Positions 56,294-64,000 of a stretch of 64,000 bases of DNA are shown here, in pieces. Positions within the stretch are counted from its first letter, which is position 1; each line of letters starts with the position of its first letter. Both the position numbers and the translations under genes were made by a program. The stretch comes from Chlamydiales bacterium (GTDB taxonomy: Bacteria; Chlamydiota; Chlamydiia; Chlamydiales; Simkaniaceae): contig JACKPR010000002.1 in NCBI GenBank assembly GCA_024233395.1, positions 496,001-560,000 on the forward strand, written 5' to 3'. The notes below the pieces were generated by a model that was not told the origin of the DNA, made no database searches, and saw nothing but the letters and a program-made list of their open reading frames with translations.

Positions 56294-57082
56294 TTAAAAC
56301 CGTACACTGCCAGTTAAGCTTATTGCCTTTTCACCAATAAGACGGGATTCTAAATTAACACTCACATTTTTTCCTTTTGTTAATCCCACTCCCAATAGAA
56401 GAATAAAAGGATCTCGCATTTCTAAATCTTCATCCGCAATTGTCATCGAATAATTCGGATCCTTGGGGATGTTATATAAAGATGAATTGAATGAAGAATA
56501 AGCAACCCCTATATAAGGGTTAAAAATTCCTATCTCTCTAGAAACACTCATTCCAATTTGCCATTCACAATACTTAAAACGGGCTCCTGATGTTTTTCTT
56601 GGCGCTCCATTTTCCATAATCTTGTTGATATGCATAAAAGATCCCGAATAAAGGGCATTCACACCTAAAACCATCTCCTCCCAATAAACCAAAATAATGC
56701 GACCTCCAGCCCCCCAAAGGAATTGATTATCACTGCGGTAGTCGATCTTAATTGTATTGATAGGTCTCTGAGAAAGATCTAATTTCATCATTCCCAATTT
56801 GCCATAAAATTCAAAACGATCACTAACATTAAAGGTAAGAACTCCTTCATTTTTTTTTGTTGAATAACAATCAAATCTTTCACGAACACTCGAAACCCGT
56901 TCCTTCACTTTTATTCTTTTTTCAAAGGTATTATCCCATTCATATCCTAATTTGATTCCCCACCAATCATCATTCGAAATCCAAATTCCAACTTCAGGCA
57001 TATCAGGTTGTGAGGGATTTCCATTATAAAGTGCAAATAATGGGGAAAATAGAAAGATTAAAAGAAATGTCCAGGCTTTCAT
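56294..57082 (-). CDS. Short chlamydial MOMP (OmpA-type) family protein, paralogue
   Basis: This 262-aa protein is tandem to the previous gene. It has a signal peptide (AWTFLLIFLFSPLFA), LYNGNPSQPDMPEVG, YCEWQIGMSVSREIGIFNPYIGVAYS, and it ends VNLESRLIGEKAISLTGSVRF. It shares the MOMP framework but diverges in the middle (KRIKVKERVSSVRERFDCY), as expected for exposed loops. It has two cysteines (DCY and KYCEW), whereas classical MOMP has several involved in disulfide cross-linking of the envelope. It ends 43 bp upstream of its neighbour's start and is the promoter-proximal gene of the pair. The 163-bp element copy B lies just upstream. Confidence 0.86.
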   Translation of the reverse strand: MKAWTFLLIFLFSPLFALYNGNPSQPDMPEVGIWISNDDWWGIKLGYEWDNTFEKRIKVKERVSSVRERFDCYSTKKNEGVLTFNVSDRFEFYGKLGMMKLDLSQRPINTIKIDYRSDNQFLWGAGGRIILVYWEEMVLGVNALYSGSFMHINKIMENGAPRKTSGARFKYCEWQIGMSVSREIGIFNPYIGVAYSSFNSSLYNIPKDPNYSMTIADEDLEMRDPFILLLGVGLTKGKNVSVNLESRLIGEKAISLTGSVRF

Positions 57083-57141
57083 ATCAACAAAAATACGATA
57101 GCAAGAAAAAAAAAGATATTGAATTTCTCAACAATGAAGTT

Positions 57142-57304
57142 TAGGACGTGTACTCAATTACACTGCGTTGCTTTAGCTTTTCCGATAGAAAACTTCATCG
57201 TTGCCTTGCTTCAAGAGCCCAATTTGGGCTCTTTCCATCAGGCGCCTTGAATTTTTCTCATAGGAAAAACTCTTTCAACTTGCTTTAATTGAGTACACGA
57301 CCTA
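57142..57304. repeat. 163-bp structured repeat element, copy B
   Basis: The terminal arms 57142-57160 and 57286-57304 pair at 18 of 19 positions (core CGTGTACTCAATTA/TAATTGAGTACACG). The core, CTTCAAGAGCCCAATTTGGGCTCTTT and flanks such as CTTCATCGTTG and CCTTGAATTTTTCTCATAGG, matches copy A at 29818-29980. The inner stem AGAGCCC/GGGCTCT differs from copy A's AAAGCCC/GGGCTTT by a paired change, so base-pairing is preserved. It ends 12 nt before the gadC ATG at 57317 and starts 60 bp upstream of the MOMP gene at 57082. Confidence 0.7.
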
Positions 57305-57316
57305 GTTTCCAAAATA

Positions 57317-58720
57317 ATGATGAAAAAACATTTGAGCGTCTTTTTACTTGCTATGATGAATGTTGCCGTAATCATGAGTTTACGGGGACTTCCCATGATG
57401 GCAAAAGAGGGTCTCTCCCTTCTTTTTTACTTAGCCTTTTCTGCGATCGTTTTTTTAATTCCCACTTCTCTTATCTCTGCAGAACTTGCAACTGGATGGC
57501 CAGAAGGAGGAGGAGTTTATCGATGGGTAAAAGAAGCGTTTGGAGATCATATAGGCTTTACAGCAATCTGGCTTCAATGGATCCAAAATGTGATTTGGTA
57601 CCCAACGATCCTTGCTTTTGCTGCAGGAGCCCTTTCTTATTTATTTCTCGATCCTTCTCTTGCAGCTAGCAAATGGTTTAATTTTGGTGTAATTTTAATT
57701 GTCTATTGGGGCGCAACACTTATTAATTTTAGAGGGGTTGTTGCTTCTGGTCTCTTAAGTTCTTTAGGTGTGATCTGTGGAACAATATTTCCCGGTGTGC
57801 TGATTATTGCACTTGGAATTGTTTGGTTTTTTATGGGAAAACCTCTAGCTTTTATGGGAAATCATGAAACATTTTTTCCTGACTTTTCAAATTTTAAAAG
57901 TATCTCCTTCTTAGCAGGGGTTGTCCTCCTTTTTGCAGGAATGGAAGTTTCTGCGGTTCATGCTAACGAAGTGAAAGATCCGAAAAAAGATTACCCAAAA
58001 GCAATCTTTTTAGCAGCTGTCATTATCTTAGTGATCTTTACATTAGGCTCTCTTGCGATTTCTGCAGTTCTTCCTCAAGCTAAAATCAGTTTAACAGCAG
58101 GGCTCATGCAAGGGTTTAAAGAACTTTTTGATCTTTTTTCTATATCATGGCTTCTCCCAATCATCGGACTTTTAGTTGCATTTGGTTCAATCGGAGGCGT
58201 TGCCGCTTGGATTGTAGGACCAAGTAAAGGTCTTTTTGCAACTGCAAAAGCAGGAGATATTCCCCCTATTCTAGAAACGAAAAATAAAAATAACGTCCCG
58301 ACACATATTTTGATCATCCAAGGAATCATTGTCACGATATTGTCTCTTGTTTTTCTTTTAATGCCGACAGTAAGCACTGCTTTTTTCCTTTTAACAGCTC
58401 TCACGGCAATCCTGTATTTAATCATGTATATTCTCCTTTATGCAGCAGCCCTGCGCCTCCGGTATTCTCAACCCAATGTCAACCGGACTTACAAGGTTCC
58501 TGGAGGCAACTTTGGGATGTGGCTTGTTTCTGGTATAGGAATTCTAGGAGCTCTCTTTGCAATTATTGTTGGATTCTTTCCGCCCAATCAACTCACTATT
58601 GGAAATCCTCTCTTCTACATTTTCTTTCTGATCGGTGGAATTATTATTTTTGTAGGAGCTCCCATTCTAATCATTCATTTTAGAAAACCTTCATGGAAGT
58701 TAAAAGATGCTAACAAATAA
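57317..58720 (+). CDS. gadC: Glutamate/GABA antiporter, APC superfamily
   Basis: This is a 467-aa amino-acid antiporter with about 12 helices. The N-terminal helix has VAVIMSLRGLPMMAKEGLSLLFY and TGWPEGGGVYRWVKEAFG, the typical GadC/APC motif; GMEVSAVHANEVKDPKKDYPKA and IVGPSKGLFATAKAGDIPPILE complete the pattern. GadC exchanges external glutamate for internal GABA and so removes protons. It is 44 aa shorter than E. coli GadC; the C-terminal plug that blocks the channel at neutral pH appears largely missing, so gating may differ. It overlaps gadB by 14 bp, and the 163-bp element lies directly before its ATG, so no clear promoter or Shine-Dalgarno is visible between. Confidence 0.88.
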   Translation: MMKKHLSVFLLAMMNVAVIMSLRGLPMMAKEGLSLLFYLAFSAIVFLIPTSLISAELATGWPEGGGVYRWVKEAFGDHIGFTAIWLQWIQNVIWYPTILAFAAGALSYLFLDPSLAASKWFNFGVILIVYWGATLINFRGVVASGLLSSLGVICGTIFPGVLIIALGIVWFFMGKPLAFMGNHETFFPDFSNFKSISFLAGVVLLFAGMEVSAVHANEVKDPKKDYPKAIFLAAVIILVIFTLGSLAISAVLPQAKISLTAGLMQGFKELFDLFSISWLLPIIGLLVAFGSIGGVAAWIVGPSKGLFATAKAGDIPPILETKNKNNVPTHILIIQGIIVTILSLVFLLMPTVSTAFFLLTALTAILYLIMYILLYAAALRLRYSQPNVNRTYKVPGGNFGMWLVSGIGILGALFAIIVGFFPPNQLTIGNPLFYIFFLIGGIIIFVGAPILIIHFRKPSWKLKDANK

Positions 58721-60095
58721 AAATAACCTGTCCCAATTAAAAGATTCTGAAAAGGGACATGCGTCCACGTATAGCTCACGCTTTTTTGAAGAAGAAATTC
58801 CAAAATATGAACTTCCTGAAAAAAGCATGCCTGCCAATGCAGCCTATCAAATGATCCATGACGAACTAAATATGGATGCCAACCCTTCACTGAACTTAGC
58901 AAGCTTTGTGACAACTTGGATGGAACCAGAAGCAGAGAAACTGATTACTGAAAACCTTCACAAAAACTTCATCGATCACGATGAATATCCTCAAACAGAA
59001 GTAATTCATAATCGGTGCGTGAATATGATCGCAAGACTCTTTAACGCCCCAGAAGAGTGCAAGTCGATTGGCGCAGCAACAATTGGGTCTTCAGAAGCTA
59101 TTATGTTGGGACTTTTAGCCCATAAATGGAAATGGAAAAAACGAGCAAAAAAAGGAGCAGAACCCAATATCATTTTTGGAGCAGAGGTTCATGTTTGTTG
59201 GGAAAAATTTGCCCGGTACTTTGATGTCGAAATGCGTGTTATTCCATTAGAAAAAGGGCGCTATGTGATCACCCCAGATGAAGTAGAAAAAAGAATCGAT
59301 GAAAACACCATTGCTGTTGGAGCAATCCTTGGAACAACATACTCAGGACAAGCCGATCCCATTAAAGAAATCAACGCCCTTCTTTTAAAAGTTAAAAAAG
59401 AAAAAGGATGGGATATTCCTCTCCATGTCGATGCAGCAAGCGGTGGTTTCGTTGTTCCTTTTACAAAGCCTGATTTTGCGTGGGACTTCCGCCTTGAACA
59501 AGTGAAATCTATCAACGTTTCAGGACATAAATATGGTCTTGTTTATCCCGGCATTGGCTGGATCATCTACCGCGATGAGGCAGACTTTCCTCAAGACCTT
59601 GTCTTCAAGGTCAATTACCTTGGAGGGTGGATGCCCACTTATACCTTGAACTTTTCCTGCAACTCAGCTTTTGTTTTGGCTCAGTATTATAATTTTTTGA
59701 GGCTCGGCCGTGAAGGTTACACTCACATCATGACAAACTGCATGGCAAATGCACAATATCTCTCGAAAAAACTCGAAAACTCTGGAAAATTTGAGATGAT
59801 TAACGATGCACAAATGCTCCCTATCGTTGCTGTCAAGCTAAAGGACTCCATCACAAACTATACCGTCTATGACCTCTCAAGTAAACTCCGTGAGCGTGGT
59901 TGGGTGATTGCGGCCTATACTATGCCAGAAAATGCTCAAGAAATTGCTCTTTTGCGCGTTGTTGTTCGTGAAAACTTTAGTCGCGATATGGCTGATATCC
60001 TTTATCAAGACATAGAAAAAGCTTGCGCAGCCCTCAACTCCAAAAAAACAACCAAAAAACCTCAAGTCACTGGAAAACATCATCCCATTTGCTAA
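58707..60095 (+). CDS. gadB: Glutamate decarboxylase
   Basis: This 462-aa PLP enzyme matches GadA/GadB: MDANPSLNLASFVTTWMEPEAEKLI, TEVIHNRCVNMIARLF, IGSSEAIMLGLLAHKW, HVDAASGGFVVPF and NVSGHKYGLVYPG, where the Lys of HKYG (residue 275; E. coli K276) forms the Schiff base. The C-terminus is KHHPIC rather than the usual KHT, but still has histidine near the end, which in E. coli GadB closes the active site at neutral pH. It converts glutamate to GABA and CO2, consuming a proton. Overlap with gadC means one transcript. Together they make an acid-resistance system, useful in an acidifying vacuole. Confidence 0.96.
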   Translation: MLTNKNNLSQLKDSEKGHASTYSSRFFEEEIPKYELPEKSMPANAAYQMIHDELNMDANPSLNLASFVTTWMEPEAEKLITENLHKNFIDHDEYPQTEVIHNRCVNMIARLFNAPEECKSIGAATIGSSEAIMLGLLAHKWKWKKRAKKGAEPNIIFGAEVHVCWEKFARYFDVEMRVIPLEKGRYVITPDEVEKRIDENTIAVGAILGTTYSGQADPIKEINALLLKVKKEKGWDIPLHVDAASGGFVVPFTKPDFAWDFRLEQVKSINVSGHKYGLVYPGIGWIIYRDEADFPQDLVFKVNYLGGWMPTYTLNFSCNSAFVLAQYYNFLRLGREGYTHIMTNCMANAQYLSKKLENSGKFEMINDAQMLPIVAVKLKDSITNYTVYDLSSKLRERGWVIAAYTMPENAQEIALLRVVVRENFSRDMADILYQDIEKACAALNSKKTTKKPQVTGKHHPIC

Positions 60096-60152
60096 GAAAC
60101 AACATTTGATTTAGCCTTATTGCAAAAGAAAAAGGCTTTTAGCCAAAATCAA

Positions 60153-61409
60153 ATGAAAAAACTATTCGAAAATAGCGCTTCCAAAGCTTTTATTCTTAGC
60201 AACATCCTATCTTGTCCTTTTTGGGGAGTTTTTGATATTCTCCCGATCATCATTTGCAAAGAACTTCACGCAACCCCTCTTCAAATCACAACAATTATTG
60301 CATTAAAACCTCTTTCTGCTCTTTTTGCTTCCTATTGGAGTAGTCCAGTTTATGGAAAGCAGCACCGTCTTGTAAAAAATTTATTTTGGGCCTACATTCT
60401 TAAGTTCTCTCCCTTTTTAATTATTCCTTTCTTTTCAAACCCATGGTTTTTCATTCTAGCGTTTGGCCTTCATATGCTTATTCTTAGGGGGATGACCCCT
60501 TCATGGCTAGAACTTTTAAAGCTCAACTTACCTGATTCTTCGAGAAGCAAAATCTGTGCAACGGGGTCGACCGTTAACTACATAGGTAACGCTCTTTTTC
60601 CATTTTTATTTGGCTTCTTTTTAGATAATTTCCAAGACGCATGGAGGTGGCTTTTTCCTGCAACAAGTCTACTTGGAATAACCTCAACTTTGTTTATTAA
60701 TAAAATTCCTAGAATCCCCAACACCAGCTTTACACAACCTGAAATAATAAAAGAGAGTGTCAAAGATCACCTTATTAAGCCTTGGAAAACATCAATAAGC
60801 CTTTTAGTCAAACGTCCAGATTTTCTTAGGTTTCAGCTTGGATTCTTTTTAGGGGGAGCAGGCTTAATGACTATTCATGCAATCCTTCCAAAATATTTTA
60901 CAGAAACGCTGAATCTATCTTACACAAAGATTCTTCTAGCAATCTGTTTTTGTAAGGGCCTTGGATTTGCTGCATCTTCTCCCCTTTGGGTAAAGTTATT
61001 TAATCGAATTAAGATTTTCTCCTTTTGTTCACGCGTACCTCTGATTGCAGCTCTTTTCCCTATTCTATTGGTCTTGGCAAAGATCAATTTAATCTTTGTC
61101 TTCATTGCTTATCTTCTATATGGAATCATGCAAGGAGGGAGTGAGCTTGGATGGAAAATGTCAGGACCTACTTTTGCAGAAGAAAATGATAGCGCCCCTT
61201 ATTCTTCAATAAATGTCCTTGCAGTAGGGATTAGAGGGGGAATTTTTCCTTACTTCGGAGCGCTTCTTTTGATTATAGGAAGCTCTTATTTAGTCTTATC
61301 TGTTGGTGGTCTTCTTTGCGTCGCAGGAAGTCTCTATTTATGGAGAGCAGGAAAGAAATACTCTCTTCCCGGAGAACTTTCTAAAGAAAACTTTAAAACA
61401 GTGAATTAA
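60153..61409 (+). CDS. MFS-type membrane transporter
   Basis: This is a protein of about 418 aa with some 12 helices in two halves: ILSCPFWGVFDILPIIICKEL, LKPLSALFASYWSSPVYG (the motif A-like loop), NLFWAYILKFSPFLIIPFF, and in the second half FQLGFFLGGAGLMTIHAIL, ILVLAKINLIFVFIAYLLYGIMQGG and YFGALLLIIGSSYLVLSVGGLL. It is an MFS-like carrier of unknown substrate. The start is placed at the ATG at 60153; a TTG at 60120 would add 11 residues. It follows gadB with a gap of 57 bp and may belong to the same transcript; a role in acid resistance is possible but not shown. Confidence 0.72.
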   Translation: MKKLFENSASKAFILSNILSCPFWGVFDILPIIICKELHATPLQITTIIALKPLSALFASYWSSPVYGKQHRLVKNLFWAYILKFSPFLIIPFFSNPWFFILAFGLHMLILRGMTPSWLELLKLNLPDSSRSKICATGSTVNYIGNALFPFLFGFFLDNFQDAWRWLFPATSLLGITSTLFINKIPRIPNTSFTQPEIIKESVKDHLIKPWKTSISLLVKRPDFLRFQLGFFLGGAGLMTIHAILPKYFTETLNLSYTKILLAICFCKGLGFAASSPLWVKLFNRIKIFSFCSRVPLIAALFPILLVLAKINLIFVFIAYLLYGIMQGGSELGWKMSGPTFAEENDSAPYSSINVLAVGIRGGIFPYFGALLLIIGSSYLVLSVGGLLCVAGSLYLWRAGKKYSLPGELSKENFKTVN

Positions 61410-61417
61410 AGAGCTTT

Positions 61418-61648
61418 TTATTTTTTGTCTTTTTTCTCCTTTTCTTCTTTTTCCTTTCGTTCTTTTTCTTCTTTCTCTTTTCTCTTCTCCTCAGCTTCCT
61501 TTTTAGCTTTTTCTAATACTACGTAATCTATATCGTTAATTCCACCATCCATTGCTGTTGCAAGAACCGCCCTAGTTTCATTCATTTGAAACGAAAAGCT
61601 TGTTGAGCTAACAAATAAAAATAGTAAAATGAATCCTAACTTTTTCAT
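61418..61648 (-). CDS. Small exported Lys/Glu-rich protein
   Basis: This 76-aa protein has a signal peptide (MKKLGFILLFLFVSSTSFS) and a mature part whose second half is a charged helix of K/E pairs (EKAKKEAEEKRKEKEEKE...). Such helices are common in periplasmic or surface coiled-coil proteins, but no homologue is recognised. The N-terminal mature segment TRAVLATAMDGGINDIDYVV is more distinctive. It is convergent with the transporter gene (8-bp gap). It is short, but the signal peptide supports it being real. Function is unknown. Confidence 0.5.
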   Translation of the reverse strand: MKKLGFILLFLFVSSTSFSFQMNETRAVLATAMDGGINDIDYVVLEKAKKEAEEKRKEKEEKERKEKEEKEKKDKK

Positions 61649-61705
61649 AAAAACTCCGTTTTGTGAAATTGAAATTTTTATTAAAGCAAAACCTTCGATT
61701 TTTTG

Positions 61706-63592
61706 CTAAATTCTTTTCAACTTGAGGGCAAGGTCAGAAAGAGGCGCGCCAGCGTAGTCGCTGGGGCGAGTAAGAACTCCCCAATTTTGTTTTGTTGTTC
61801 CATCTAGGTAGGAACGCCAAACATTCATGGGATAGGTTCTTTTACCATCAGCTGAGACACGATATAGATCGAGTTCAAGTGTTGCAGGATTCACCGCAAA
61901 AGCAAAAGCATAGTCGAGCCAGTTTGTGTCAGCAAAAAGAAGAGGGGGATGTGTTGGAAATGCTTGATAAAGGAGATTATCGATCTCATCTTCTTTTTGG
62001 GGAGCAGCTTTTGTAAGGTAGGTTCGGAATTCGGGAAGGGATAGGGAAGATGCATGAGGAAAGAATTCTTCTTTGACGACTTTTGAAGCTAAAAGGGTTT
62101 GAGCTTCGCGATCAACACGAACTGATTCGTAATAATTTTTAGCAGGATCAATCACATGATCTCGAATCCATGTATAGGTAAACCCCTTGTCAAGCCATCC
62201 ATCTTTAAAAGGAGATAGCCCTGGCTTTAGGAGAAAAGCATGAGTAGGAGAATACATCAGAAGACTAGCATCAGGATCGATTTCAAAGGGTTTTGTAACC
62301 GAATAAGGAAGGGATTTAAGAAGCTCAAGGAGAAAGGTTAAAAGATCCATCGGATTTTCAATGGGGCGCTTTTCTTCTGTGATCGTTCCTTCAATCATGA
62401 AGTATCCTTTTAGAAGGGTATGAAGAGAACCTCCAGAGGTATAACTCCATGGTTTTTTCTTCTTTAGAGCAAACTGATGAAAGGGCTTCGTATCGATAAA
62501 GTGAATCAGCTTTGTTGTTAAAGCTTCCAATTCTTTTTTTCCTCCTTCCCATTCACATTCGGCAGAAAGCTCTGGTTCTACAGCAATAAAGAACTGGCGA
62601 AGAGAATCAAAGAACTCGTTTTCATCTTTTATAAAAGTCCAGGCTGCAGGATCGCTTCTTCCATGTTTATAGACAAGACGAAATCCTGCGGGACTATCTT
62701 CATAGAGAGCTTCATGAGTATAGTGTGCTTCTGCATCAAAAATTTCGAGAAAATGTTCTTGGAATTTTTCTGAATATTGCTCGATGACAAAAGGGAAAAA
62801 TTGAGAAAGACCTTGAGCATTTTCATGGGCCTTATCTCGCATATCTCTACAAACATCTGCATGATGAGCGCGTACTTCAAGTTCAGCTTTGCGCATCCGG
62901 ATGCGATCAGCAGAGTCGGCTTGTCTCAAAAGAGCTTGAGATACTCGCGCTTCATCAATAGCGCGCGCATAATCAACATGAAGCTTTTCAACTTCTTGAT
63001 TAAATGCATCGAGTCTTTCTTGAAGTGTTGAATAGATGAATTCCCCAAGTCCACCTTTATGTTTTGGATCAAGTCCTAGAGAAGAATAAAGATTCCAACG
63101 ACTAAACGTCGTTTTATAATCTGAAAAAGAAGCAATGGTATACTCCCAAACGCGCAAAAGAGGATGATCGTCTTCCCTTCCTCCCCATTTAGGGCTAATC
63201 GGGACAACATATTCTTCTCCACCAAAAGTTCTCTTCATTTTTCCCATCATCATAAGATCATAAAGGTCGAGAAGGAGACGTTCCGGTTTTTCATTTTGTA
63301 TATAAATCGCCGGAGCTGTTGCAAAACAAGACCCGATAATTTGCCTTAATGGAAACAAAAGGGCAGAAACAACTGCCTCTTTTAAGTGTCCATGTTCAAG
63401 CTTTTGCTTACTGGAAAGTTTTAATGTTTTTCGTATCAGAGTTTCGATGTAAGAATTAGCTACAGGAAGTTTAAAACGACTAAGAAGCGTTTTTCCTTCT
63501 CTTGATGAAAGATAGAGAAGGTTTTTTATTTGAACATCGATTTCTTCTCCCGCAACAAATTTGCGCGCAAGATCTAAATATTTAAGGAGCAT
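61706..63592 (-). CDS. Large protein of unknown function (chlamydial)
   Basis: I do not recognise this 628-aa soluble protein. It has no signal peptide or membrane helix. A central helical coiled-coil region (EKLHVDYARAIDEARVSQALLRQADS, then RKAELEVRAHHADVCRDMRDKAHENAQG, residues about 205-265) separates an N-terminal domain from a C-terminal domain with DTNWLDYAFAFAVNPATLELDLYRV. The latter may be a folded beta unit. LLFPLRQIIGSCFATAPAIYIQ is the most hydrophobic stretch. The start overlaps the upstream gene by 11 bp, so they are coupled. It may be a chlamydia-specific protein family; no role can be assigned. Confidence 0.6.
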   Translation of the reverse strand: MLLKYLDLARKFVAGEEIDVQIKNLLYLSSREGKTLLSRFKLPVANSYIETLIRKTLKLSSKQKLEHGHLKEAVVSALLFPLRQIIGSCFATAPAIYIQNEKPERLLLDLYDLMMMGKMKRTFGGEEYVVPISPKWGGREDDHPLLRVWEYTIASFSDYKTTFSRWNLYSSLGLDPKHKGGLGEFIYSTLQERLDAFNQEVEKLHVDYARAIDEARVSQALLRQADSADRIRMRKAELEVRAHHADVCRDMRDKAHENAQGLSQFFPFVIEQYSEKFQEHFLEIFDAEAHYTHEALYEDSPAGFRLVYKHGRSDPAAWTFIKDENEFFDSLRQFFIAVEPELSAECEWEGGKKELEALTTKLIHFIDTKPFHQFALKKKKPWSYTSGGSLHTLLKGYFMIEGTITEEKRPIENPMDLLTFLLELLKSLPYSVTKPFEIDPDASLLMYSPTHAFLLKPGLSPFKDGWLDKGFTYTWIRDHVIDPAKNYYESVRVDREAQTLLASKVVKEEFFPHASSLSLPEFRTYLTKAAPQKEDEIDNLLYQAFPTHPPLLFADTNWLDYAFAFAVNPATLELDLYRVSADGKRTYPMNVWRSYLDGTTKQNWGVLTRPSDYAGAPLSDLALKLKRI

Positions 63593-63989
63593 ATTTCATC
63601 CAAAGAGGGAGCACTTTGTTGATATAGGTCATAAATTTCCAAAGGCCCACATTACATTCTTCATTTCCAAAACGATCTTCGATTTTTTCTGGGAAAGCGA
63701 TTCCAAATCCAAAAAGACCTGGAGCAATAATTCCGTTACGCTCGTTATAAGAGATTTCACTCACCTGAGGAAATTCTAAGGAAGTTCGGCGTTGGAATCC
63801 GACGGTATAAACGACTTTGTTGCAGAAAGAGAGATACTTTTTAAAATGAGGATCTGAGATGTGATAACGCTCGAGATTTTTCGGCCAAGTTCCATCAATA
63901 TTTTCTCGAGCCCAATGGGCTGCTTGTCCCTTTAGACCCGTATTATCGAAAAGAATCCAATCATCAAAAAATACTGCATACTTTGTCAT
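63582..63989 (-). CDS. Unknown protein coupled to the downstream large gene
   Basis: This 135-aa protein starts at the ATG at 63989, 11 bp from the window end, so an upstream extension beyond the edge cannot be excluded. It is soluble, with aromatic-rich stretches (YAVFFDDWILFDNTGLKG, FKKYLSFCNKVVYTVGF, GIIAPGLFGFGIAFPEK). It overlaps the large gene by 11 bp (stop TAA at 63582, next ATG at 63592), so both are made from one message. The two might be halves of one ancestral protein or a real two-subunit unit; I cannot distinguish these. No family is recognised. Confidence 0.5.
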   Translation of the reverse strand: MTKYAVFFDDWILFDNTGLKGQAAHWARENIDGTWPKNLERYHISDPHFKKYLSFCNKVVYTVGFQRRTSLEFPQVSEISYNERNGIIAPGLFGFGIAFPEKIEDRFGNEECNVGLWKFMTYINKVLPLWMKYAP

Positions 63990-64000
63990 GGAGTTATAAA

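Noticed and set aside
1..64000. CRISPR arrays, tRNA/rRNA genes, intact insertion sequences, attachment sites
   Set aside because: None seen. No evenly spaced repeats, no cloverleaf-type sequence and no transposase with flanking inverted repeats; the IS256-like domain at 40497-41699 lacks catalytic residues and element ends.

Overview
The window is a stretch of an AT-rich, gene-dense bacterial chromosome that reads as a member of the Chlamydiae outside the Chlamydiaceae, most like the Simkania/Waddlia/Parachlamydia type of amoeba-associated chlamydiae. The evidence is: a sigma-66-type rpoD close to rpsT; the chlamydial gene order recB-recC-ygeD; two tandem short proteins with the C-terminal signature of classical chlamydial MOMP; and several larger MOMP-like barrels of the Lpg1974 family, which are expanded in Simkania-like genomes. 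I cannot name the species from the sequence alone.

Layout. 0-6.6 kb: end of a tRNA-dihydrouridine synthase gene, acylphosphatase, three Lpg1974-type outer-membrane barrels and a small XRE regulator. The first barrel gene has its start and Shine-Dalgarno site inside a 114-bp segment bounded by perfect 25-bp inverted repeats. 5.9-12.2 kb: MerR/TipAS regulator, rpoD, a CoiA-like nuclease, rpsT, a Nudix-like protein and a PBP4-type DD-carboxypeptidase. 12.2-21.2 kb: recD followed upstream by a tight minus-strand cluster (TetR, Rieske oxygenase, KAS III, ATP-grasp, epimerase, metallo-beta-lactamase fold enzyme, CapK-like adenylating enzyme, acyltransferase) that looks like an undescribed small-molecule or lipid biosynthesis operon. 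21.2-28.8 kb: an Rhs/YD-repeat polymorphic toxin locus: a 1809-aa secreted Rhs protein, three related exported small proteins in the immunity position, and a decayed orphan Rhs C-terminus.

30-32.2 kb: an RNA-repair operon in which a 2'-5' RNA ligase/cyclic phosphodiesterase domain is fused to archease and overlaps rtcB. 32.2-44.9 kb: two secreted beta-helix proteins, a SAH-hydrolase-like protein with an SDR, a DMT transporter, a MazG-like pyrophosphohydrolase coupled to a GNAT protein carrying a domesticated IS256-type transposase domain, an exported ASCH protein, and a Tyr/Gly-rich protein with a decayed second copy. 44.9-52.5 kb: recB, recC and a YgeD/LplT-like transporter. 52.4-57.1 kb: two receiver-like proteins (one with an internal deletion), a porin, a patatin lipoprotein and two classical MOMP relatives. 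57.3-64 kb: gadC-gadB acid resistance, an MFS transporter and unrecognised chlamydial proteins.

Two 163-bp elements (29.8 and 57.1 kb) share a core and length but have different, internally matched terminal inverted repeats. Much of the window serves the cell envelope and host interface: at least nine predicted outer-membrane barrels, secreted beta-helix proteins, a secreted Rhs toxin and acid resistance. I saw no tRNA or rRNA genes, no CRISPR array and no intact insertion sequence.
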